From the NCBI GenBank assembly GCA_964407665.1, contig CAYOWK010000001.1, positions 100,743-164,742 on the forward strand: a stretch of DNA of 64,000 nt. The letters are read 5' to 3'. Source of the DNA: CAYOWK01 sp964407665 (lineage in GTDB: Bacteria > Pseudomonadota > Alphaproteobacteria > Caulobacterales > Hyphomonadaceae). The translations under genes and the position numbers were made by a program. The stretch's first letter is position 1. Every line of letters begins with the position of its first letter. Shown here in pieces: positions 57,995-64,000 of this stretch. The notes under the pieces were generated by a model that was not told where the DNA came from, did no database searches, and was given only the letters and a program-made list of their open reading frames with translations.

Positions 57995-60280
57995 ATGCGC
58001 GCCATTCTGGCCGTAGCGGCAGGCTGTCTCGCGCTGGCGAGCTGTTCGGAGGCCATTGGCGCAGGAGGCGCGCCGGCAGGCTTTTCGGTCGAGATACGCC
58101 GCACGGCCTTCGGCGTCCCGCATATCATCGCGGAGGACATGGGCGGCATCGGCTACGGCTATGGCTATGCGTCTGCGCAGGACAACATCTGCGAGATCAT
58201 GGACCGCTACATGACGGTGCGGGCCAGCCGGGCCCGGCATCTGGGTCCGGGCGAAGATGACGCCAACATCGCGAGCGACCTGTTTCACCAGCGCATCATC
58301 CAGTCGGGCCGCGTCGAGGCGCTGCTGGAGGGTCCGGCCGGCTCTCCCGATACGCCGAGCGCCGAGGCGAGGCGACTGGCCCAGGGCTATGTCGCCGGGA
58401 TCAATCGCTATCTGCGGGAGACGGGCGCCGATGGCATTTCCGATCCCCGCTGCAAGGGCCAGCCGTGGGTCAGCGAGATTACCGAGGCGGACTTCTGGCG
58501 GCACATGTATGCTGGCCAGACAGTCGACGGTTTCTTCGCGCCGACGACGCTCGGGGCCGCGCCGCCGGTTCCGGGCGAGCGGGCCGACCTGCCGCCTGAC
58601 GTCGCCTTCGACACCGTCGGACTTGGCTCGAACGCCTATGGCGTCGGACGGGAGTTCACGAAGGGCGGGCGGGGCGTTCTGCTTGGCAATCCCCACTATC
58701 CCTGGGACGGGGTGAACCGCTTCTACCGGACCCATTTCATCATTCCGGGCGACATCAACATCGTCGGCATCAGCTACATCGGCATGCCGATGATCCGCAT
58801 CGGACACACCGAAACGCTGGCCTGGAGCAATACGGTCTCGACGGCGCGGCGCAGCGGTTTCTACGAGCTGGAGCTGAACCCGGAGGACCCCACCCAGTAC
58901 CGCCTCGACGGCGAATGGATCCCGATGGAGCGGGAGGACGTCACGGTCCCGGTAAAGCGCGGCGCTGCGCCGGCTGCAGAAACCCGCACGCTCTATTCCA
59001 CGCGCTGGGGGCCGGTCTATGCCGCCGAGAGCCGCCCGTGGACGGCGACGCGCGCCTTTGCGCTGCGGACCGTGGAGGTTGGCCTGCGCGATCCCGACCA
59101 GTACATCGCCGTCTGGCGGTCCAGGACGGTGCGCGAGATGAAGGACGTGCTGGCGAAGTGGCAATCCTTCCGGTTCAATTCGACCGCAGTCGATTCGACC
59201 GGGGAGGCGCTTTATGGCGACCTCGGCATGATCCCCAACGTGTCGCGCGAACTGGCCGAACGCTGCTCGGTGTCCGACGAGGCCCGCAAGAGCTGGAGCG
59301 AGACGCGCGTCGCGATCCTCGACGGGTCGCGCACCGAATGCGACTGGCCGAGCGACGCGGACTCGTCCGCGCCGGGCGTGGCGGGCGCCAGCCGCACGCC
59401 ACACCAGTTCCGCACGGACTATGTCCTGCAGAGCAATGACAGCTACTGGCTGACCAACAAGTTCGAGCCGCTGACGGGATACTCGCCCGTTTTCGGCGAC
59501 GAGGCGACGCCGCGCAGCCTGCGCACCCGGGCCGCGCACGAGCAGATCGAGCGGCGCGTGGCGGGAACGGATGGCTTCGGCGAGCCGAAGTTCGACCTCG
59601 CGAGCATGAAGCAGGTGATGCTGTCCAACCGGCACTACGGCGCCGAACTGGTGCGCGACGACCTGGTCAGCGCCTGCCGCGCCTCGGGCAAGCCGAAGCT
59701 CAAGCCAGCCTGCGACGTGCTGGCGGCCTGGGACCTCAGGGTCGACCTCGACAGCCGGGGGGCGCACCTGTTCCACCTGTTCGCCACCGAAGGCGGTCTC
59801 GCCTTCGCCGATCCCTTCGATCCAGCCAATGCCGTCCACTCTCCGCGCAAGCTGGCCACTGACAATCCGAAGGTGCTGGCGGCGCTGGAGGCGGCGGTGA
59901 GCCAGCTGGCGGAGGCGCGCATCCCGCTCGATGCGCGGCTGGGCGACGTGCAGGCGGAGACCCGCAATGGCGAACGGATCCCGATCCACGGCGGGGCAGG
60001 CCCCGAAGGGGTGTTCAACGTCATCACGGTGGAGGATTTCGAGCCGGAGACGGGCTGGGTCTCGATCCGCCATGGCGCCAGCTGGATCTATGCGGTCGAG
60101 TTCACGGAGCAGGGACCAAAAAGCGAAGGCTTCCTGACCTATTCGCAGTCGACCGATTCGACCTCGCCGCACTACTCCGACCAGACGCGGCTCTATTCCG
60201 GCAAGGGCTGGGACGACCTGCTCTGGTCGCCGGAGGCGGTCGCGGCCGCGACAGTCAGCCGGACCGAACTCCGGGAGTAG
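57995..60280 (+). CDS. Penicillin acylase-family N-terminal hydrolase (possible AHL acylase)
   Basis: A 761-residue lipoprotein-like exported enzyme with lipobox LASC, an alpha chain and a beta chain beginning at the conserved Ser in GLGSNAYGVG (S212), the autocatalytic nucleophile. NPHYPWDG, TETLAWSNTVS and RFNSTAVDSTGEALYGDLG are further family segments. Members cleave beta-lactams or N-acyl homoserine lactones, so quorum-signal breakdown is possible. GAGGGAGGA precedes ATG 57995. Confidence 0.87.
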   Translation: MRAILAVAAGCLALASCSEAIGAGGAPAGFSVEIRRTAFGVPHIIAEDMGGIGYGYGYASAQDNICEIMDRYMTVRASRARHLGPGEDDANIASDLFHQRIIQSGRVEALLEGPAGSPDTPSAEARRLAQGYVAGINRYLRETGADGISDPRCKGQPWVSEITEADFWRHMYAGQTVDGFFAPTTLGAAPPVPGERADLPPDVAFDTVGLGSNAYGVGREFTKGGRGVLLGNPHYPWDGVNRFYRTHFIIPGDINIVGISYIGMPMIRIGHTETLAWSNTVSTARRSGFYELELNPEDPTQYRLDGEWIPMEREDVTVPVKRGAAPAAETRTLYSTRWGPVYAAESRPWTATRAFALRTVEVGLRDPDQYIAVWRSRTVREMKDVLAKWQSFRFNSTAVDSTGEALYGDLGMIPNVSRELAERCSVSDEARKSWSETRVAILDGSRTECDWPSDADSSAPGVAGASRTPHQFRTDYVLQSNDSYWLTNKFEPLTGYSPVFGDEATPRSLRTRAAHEQIERRVAGTDGFGEPKFDLASMKQVMLSNRHYGAELVRDDLVSACRASGKPKLKPACDVLAAWDLRVDLDSRGAHLFHLFATEGGLAFADPFDPANAVHSPRKLATDNPKVLAALEAAVSQLAEARIPLDARLGDVQAETRNGERIPIHGGAGPEGVFNVITVEDFEPETGWVSIRHGASWIYAVEFTEQGPKSEGFLTYSQSTDSTSPHYSDQTRLYSGKGWDDLLWSPEAVAAATVSRTELRE

Positions 60281-60385
60281 AAACCCGCATCGGACGCGCC
60301 CATTGACTTGGGATGGCCGGACCCTAAAGGTCCGCGCTTTCCCGTTTCCAGCGGTTTTTTTTCGGCTCCATGGAGTATTCAGCCG

Positions 60386-61576
60386 ATGACGAACGCCATC
60401 CTCCCCGTTTACGGCCCGGCTCCGGTCGTTTTCGAGCGAGGCGAGGGCGTGCGCCTGTACGATACTGAGGGCCGATCCTACCTCGACTTCATCGCCGGTA
60501 TCGCGGTGAACGGTCTGGGCCATGCCAATCCGGTCCTGATCAAGGCGCTGACCGAGCAGGCCGGCAAGATCTGGCATCTCTCCAACATGTACCGGATTCC
60601 GGGGCAGGAGCGGCTGGCCGAGCGCTATTGCGAGCTGACCTTCGCCGACCGCGCGTTCTTCACCAATTCGGGCACCGAGGCCATCGAGGCGTGCCTCAAG
60701 ATCGCGCGCCGCTATCAGTGGTCGATCGGCGAGAAGCAGCGGATCGGCATCCTGAGCTTCACCGGGTCGTTCCATGGCCGGTCGCTTGGCGCCATCAGCG
60801 CGGGCGCGCAGGAAAAGTATCGCGAAGGCTTCGGCCCGCGCATGGAAGGCTTCCGTTCGGTCGATTTCGGCGATCATGACGCGCTGAAGGCCGAGATCGT
60901 GAAGCCGGATCTGGCGGCGGTGATCCTCGAGCCGGTGCAGGGCGAGGGCGGGGTGCGCGAAGTGCCCGAGCACTGCCTGATCGGCCTGCGCAAGCTGTGC
61001 GACGAGAATGGCGTGCTGCTGATCTATGACGAGGTGCAGTGCGGCGCCGGGCGGACTGGCCAGCTGTTCCATTACCAGTGGGCGAAGGGCGGGGAGCCCG
61101 ACCTGCTGGCGGCGGCCAAGGGCATTGGCGGCGGCTTCCCGATGGGCATGGCGCTTGCCTCCGAGAAGGCCGCGTCCGGCATGACCAAGGGCGTGCACGG
61201 CACGACATTCGGCGGCAACCCGCTGGCGATGGCGGTGGGCAACGCGGTGCTCGACGTGCTGATGGGCGAGGGATTCATGGAGGAGGTGCGCCGCACGGCT
61301 GGCGTGCTGACGCAGAGCCTCGAAAGCCTCAAGGACCGCTATCCCGAGCTGGTGGTCGGTCTCACCGGGCGCGGTCTGCTGCGCGGCATCAAGGTGACGT
61401 GCGATCCGATGTCGGTGCGCATGAAGGCGCTGGATCATGGCCTTCTGATCGGCACGGCGGGAACCGATGTGGTGCGCCTTGCGCCGCCGCTGGTGGCGAC
61501 GGCCGACGACATGCGCGAGGCGGTCGACGTGGTCGACCGGGTGTTCAGTTCGATGATCACCGCGCCTGGGGGCTGA
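60386..61576 (+). CDS. argD: Acetylornithine/succinyldiaminopimelate aminotransferase
   Basis: A 396-residue class III PLP aminotransferase with FFTNSGTEAIEACLKIAR, FHGRSLGAI, VLLIYDEVQCGAGRTG and the PLP lysine K245 in AAAKGIGGGFP. It converts N-acetylornithine and 2-oxoglutarate in arginine synthesis (and may act in lysine synthesis). argF follows 5 bp later. ATG 60386 was chosen by homology of the first residues (TNAILPVYGPAPVVFERGEG). Confidence 0.93.
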   Translation: MTNAILPVYGPAPVVFERGEGVRLYDTEGRSYLDFIAGIAVNGLGHANPVLIKALTEQAGKIWHLSNMYRIPGQERLAERYCELTFADRAFFTNSGTEAIEACLKIARRYQWSIGEKQRIGILSFTGSFHGRSLGAISAGAQEKYREGFGPRMEGFRSVDFGDHDALKAEIVKPDLAAVILEPVQGEGGVREVPEHCLIGLRKLCDENGVLLIYDEVQCGAGRTGQLFHYQWAKGGEPDLLAAAKGIGGGFPMGMALASEKAASGMTKGVHGTTFGGNPLAMAVGNAVLDVLMGEGFMEEVRRTAGVLTQSLESLKDRYPELVVGLTGRGLLRGIKVTCDPMSVRMKALDHGLLIGTAGTDVVRLAPPLVATADDMREAVDVVDRVFSSMITAPGG

Positions 61577-61581
61577 GGAGC

Positions 61582-62502
61582 ATGCGCCACTTCCTGGACT
61601 TGTGGCCGCTGCCCGGCAGCGAGCTTCGTTCCATTCTCGACAACGCACGGGCCCGCAAGACCGCCCGCAAGGGCCAGCCGAAGGGCATGCCTGACACCGA
61701 TGCGCCGCTGTCGGGACGCGCGCTGGCGATGATCTTCGAGAAGAACTCGACCCGCACGCGTGTCTCGTTCGACATGGCGATCCGCCAGCTCGGCGGATCG
61801 TCGCTGATCCTCAATGCCGGCGAGACGCAGCTCGGGCGCGGCGAGACGGTGGAAGACACCGCCCGGGTGCTGTCGCGCTATGTCGATGCGGTGATGATCC
61901 GCGCCAACCGCCATACCGATGTCGAGGCGTTTGCGGCGGCGGCCAGCGTGCCGGTGATCAACGGGCTGACGGACAAGTCGCACCCCTGCCAGATCATGGC
62001 CGACCTGCAAACGCTTGAAGAGGCGGGGCTCGATCTCAAGGGCGCGCGGATTGCCTGGGTCGGAGACGGCAACAACGTCGCCGCGAGTTTCATCCATGCG
62101 GCGCCGAAGTTCGGCTACTCGCTGAGCGTCGCGACGCCTGCGGGCTACGAGCCGCAGATGGGAGATATCGAGCGCGCGCGCAGCGAACAGGGGCGCATCG
62201 ATCTCTACCGCGATCCGGCAGAGGCTGTGGCGGGCGCCGACGTGGTGGTGGCCGACACGTTTGTCTCGATGGGCGATCTCGATGCGGAGAAACGTCTTGC
62301 GGATCTCGGACCCTACAAGGTTTCACGCGATCTGATGGCGCGCGCCAATGGCGGCGCCGTGTTCCTGCACTGCCTGCCGGCGCACCGCGGCGAGGAAGTC
62401 GATGGCGATGTCATCGATGGCCCGCGCTCGCTGGTGTTCGACGAAGCGGAGAACCGCCTGCACGCCCAGAAGGCTGTGCTGGAGTGGTGCCTGCGAGGCT
62501 AG
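61582..62502 (+). CDS. argF: Ornithine carbamoyltransferase
   Basis: A 306-residue enzyme that makes citrulline from ornithine and carbamoyl phosphate. The carbamoyl phosphate motif STRTR (56-60), HPCQ (134-137), DTFVSMGD and HCLPAHRGEE (H263, C264) are all present. AGGAG lies only one base before ATG 61582, an unusually short spacing. Its stop overlaps the sigma factor stop on the other strand by 4 bp. Confidence 0.94.
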   Translation: MRHFLDLWPLPGSELRSILDNARARKTARKGQPKGMPDTDAPLSGRALAMIFEKNSTRTRVSFDMAIRQLGGSSLILNAGETQLGRGETVEDTARVLSRYVDAVMIRANRHTDVEAFAAAASVPVINGLTDKSHPCQIMADLQTLEEAGLDLKGARIAWVGDGNNVAASFIHAAPKFGYSLSVATPAGYEPQMGDIERARSEQGRIDLYRDPAEAVAGADVVVADTFVSMGDLDAEKRLADLGPYKVSRDLMARANGGAVFLHCLPAHRGEEVDGDVIDGPRSLVFDEAENRLHAQKAVLEWCLRG

Positions 62503-63737
62503 GGGTCGCCAGACAGGCCGGCAGCGAGAAACGCGCGTATGGCGGGTTCGGCCGTGAGGGCGATGGCGCGGCGCAGACCGTCATCGGATTCAGCCTTGCG
62601 GCCCAGCAGCGAGAGCACGCGTGCGCGGGTCGCCCAGAAGGGCTGGTAGGGCTCGACCCGATCGGCGGGCAGGGCGTCCAGGCGTGCAAGGGCGGAGAGC
62701 GCGTCTCCTGCCTCGGCGGTAACCGCCGCGCGGCTGACCAGCACGCCCAGCGTCGGCGAATGCACCGCCAGCATGTCGTACAGCTGGCGGAGGGCGGTCC
62801 AGTTCGTGAGGCCGGTGAAGGCCCGCTGGCAGTGCACGGACTGGATGGCCGCTTCGCACTGGAAGCGGCCGAACCGGCCAGCCCTCGAGGCCGAGGTCAG
62901 CAGGCCTTCGGCTTCGATGATGAGATCGCGGCGCCAAAGTTTTGCATCCTGCCCCGACAGCGGCACGAAGCCGCCATCCGGTGTCCGGCGCGCATCGCGG
63001 CGGGCGTCGCAGTAGAGCATCAGGGCCAGCAGGCCCTTTGCTTCCGGCTCTTCCGGCAGAAGGCCGCAGGCGAGGCGTCCGAGATAGATGGCCTCGTCGG
63101 TGAGGCCTCGTCCGCCTGTCTCGGCGCCGCCGACGCCGTCCCAGCCTGTTCCGAAGGCGGCGTAGACGGCGGCGAGGACGTCGGTGATCCGCTCTGGCAG
63201 GACGGAGCGGTCCGGCGGGTCGAATGACAGGCCGGCGTCGCGGATCTTCGCCTTCGCGCGGACCAGCCTCTGCCCCATCGTCGCGGGCGCCACAAGAAAA
63301 GCGGCTCCGATGGCGGCGGCGTCGAGGCCAAGAACGGTCTGGAGCATCAGCGGCGTGCGGATGGTTTCGTCGATGGCGGGGTGGCTGCACACGAAAAGGA
63401 GCTTGAGCCGTTCGTCCGGGAAGTCCGGGCTCTCGCGGGCGGCGGCTTCTTCGTAGGCGACATCCAGCATGCCGGTGGCGGCTGTGCGTACGCCCTGGGC
63501 CCGCGCAGCGTGCCCTAGATTGCGACGTGCGACCGTGAGCAACCAGGCTTCCGGTCTGTCCGGAACGCCCTGGTCCGGCCAGACACGCAGGGCTGCGGCG
63601 AAGGCTTCGCTCAGCGCGTCTTCGGCTGCCGTGATGTCGCGGGACCGCGACGCCAGCAGGGCGAGGAGGCGTCCGTAGGAGGCGCGCGCAGCCGCTTCAG
63701 CCGCTTGTCTGGCCAGTACGTTGCGCGCATCCTCCAT
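62499..63737 (-). CDS. ECF42-type sigma factor with C-terminal DUF6596/TPR domain
   Basis: A 412-residue protein with ECF sigma regions 2 and 4 (ALSEAFAAALRVWPDQGVPD, RPEAWLLTVARRNLGHAARA, then LGLDAAAIGAAFLVAPATMG) and a long helical C-terminal domain. This is the ECF42 architecture, in which the C-terminal domain replaces a classical anti-sigma factor. It is next to a YciI/DGPF protein gene, the usual ECF42 partner. It is convergent with argF. Confidence 0.87.
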   Translation of the reverse strand: MEDARNVLARQAAEAAARASYGRLLALLASRSRDITAAEDALSEAFAAALRVWPDQGVPDRPEAWLLTVARRNLGHAARAQGVRTAATGMLDVAYEEAAARESPDFPDERLKLLFVCSHPAIDETIRTPLMLQTVLGLDAAAIGAAFLVAPATMGQRLVRAKAKIRDAGLSFDPPDRSVLPERITDVLAAVYAAFGTGWDGVGGAETGGRGLTDEAIYLGRLACGLLPEEPEAKGLLALMLYCDARRDARRTPDGGFVPLSGQDAKLWRRDLIIEAEGLLTSASRAGRFGRFQCEAAIQSVHCQRAFTGLTNWTALRQLYDMLAVHSPTLGVLVSRAAVTAEAGDALSALARLDALPADRVEPYQPFWATRARVLSLLGRKAESDDGLRRAIALTAEPAIRAFLAAGLSGDP

Positions 63738-63740
63738 GCG

Positions 63741-64000
63741 TCAGCCCATGGGGGGCAGGACGGGCCGAACCTCGACACAGCCATAGGATGCAGACGGCGA
63801 TCTTGCCGCCCACTCGAGCGCGGCGTCTAGGTCGGCGACTTCGATGATGAAGTAGCCGCCCAGCTGTTCCTTGGTGTCGGCGAACGGACCATCCTGAACA
63901 TGGCGCTTGCCATCACGCACGCGAAGCGTCGTCGCCGTGTGGGGCGGGTGGAGCCCGTCGCCATTCACGATGACGCCGGCTTGCGCCATGGCGCCGATGA
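63741..64000 (-). CDS. YciI/DGPF-family protein (partial, start outside window)
   Basis: The frame is open to the right edge, where the residues before the first internal ATG (63989) read I-G-A, so the start lies outside. The visible part has HTATTLRVRDGKRHVQDGPF, ADTKEQLGGYFIIEVADLDA and CVEVRPV, the DGPF/YciI fold typically found with ECF42 sigma factors. The gene is 3 bp from the sigma factor start and probably first in the pair. Members are thought to have signalling or enzymatic roles with the sigma factor. Confidence 0.85.
   Translation of the reverse strand, partial: IGAMAQAGVIVNGDGLHPPHTATTLRVRDGKRHVQDGPFADTKEQLGGYFIIEVADLDAALEWAARSPSASYGCVEVRPVLPPMG

Noticed and set aside
57968..61648. 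A 1226-codon open frame on the minus strand
   Set aside because: It lies opposite the acylase and argD genes, which show clear catalytic motifs. Its product is low-complexity Arg/His/Ala-rich, typical of antisense frames in high-GC DNA.

Overview
The window reads as high-GC alphaproteobacterial DNA. The right-hand two thirds carry a GcrA cell-cycle regulator beside a dense cluster of GANTC (CcrM) sites, a complete PhyR/NepR/EcfG/PhyK general stress response locus with matching GGAAC-N16/17-CGTT promoters, a TonB-dependent receptor, and dispersed palindromic repeats. This combination fits the Caulobacterales/Hyphomonadaceae side of the class; the genus cannot be fixed from the sequence.

Positions 1-23068 look like the right part of an integrative element (ICE or IME) carrying metal resistance; the left end lies outside the window. 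From left to right it holds a truncated IS3-family element, a czc-type Co/Zn/Cd operon (czcI-like, czcC, czcB, czcA, a CDF transporter, a P1B-4 type ATPase), and a second CDF gene divergent from a MerR-family sensor across a 19-bp-spacer MerR promoter. The mobility backbone follows: a decayed HTH-protein gene with three in-frame stops, ssb, a DUF6876 gene, ardC, hipBA with three operators exactly 50 bp apart, a relaxase with a possible oriT upstream, a small HTH protein, an AlpA-like protein and a P4-type tyrosine integrase. The right boundary is a 45-bp 3' fragment of tRNA-Gly(GCC) at 23024-23068, which is the expected attachment site.

Directly outside the boundary is a six-gene minus-strand operon (27330-23151) headed by a Zur-box-like palindrome. 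It encodes an ABC ATPase, an FtsX/MacB-type permease, two DUF3299 proteins with Tat-like signals, a MerC-like membrane protein (amber codon at codon 3) and a DUF2796/ZrgA-like His-rich protein. It resembles the zrg zinc-acquisition gene set and is the least understood system in the window.

Positions 27.5-34.7 kb form a general stress response island. phyR is divergent from nepR-ecfG-phyK across one palindrome that reads as an EcfG promoter on both strands. EcfG-type promoters also precede a DUF1328 gene, an entericidin gene, a DUF883 gene, a small secreted protein and, 13 kb away, a TerC gene.

From 34.8 to 64 kb the content is mainly chromosomal: an FAD monooxygenase, lipoproteins, a LysE/Lrp pair, an O-methyltransferase, YjdM/PhnA, GNAT, TypA/BipA, a GT25 glycosyltransferase, a lipoprotein cytochrome c, a VWA protein, TerC, a TonB receptor with a PepSY partner, gcrA, an ABC-2 permease, a HlyD/FtsX/ATPase exporter, a penicillin-acylase-family enzyme, argD-argF, and an ECF sigma factor with a YciI-like protein running off the right edge.
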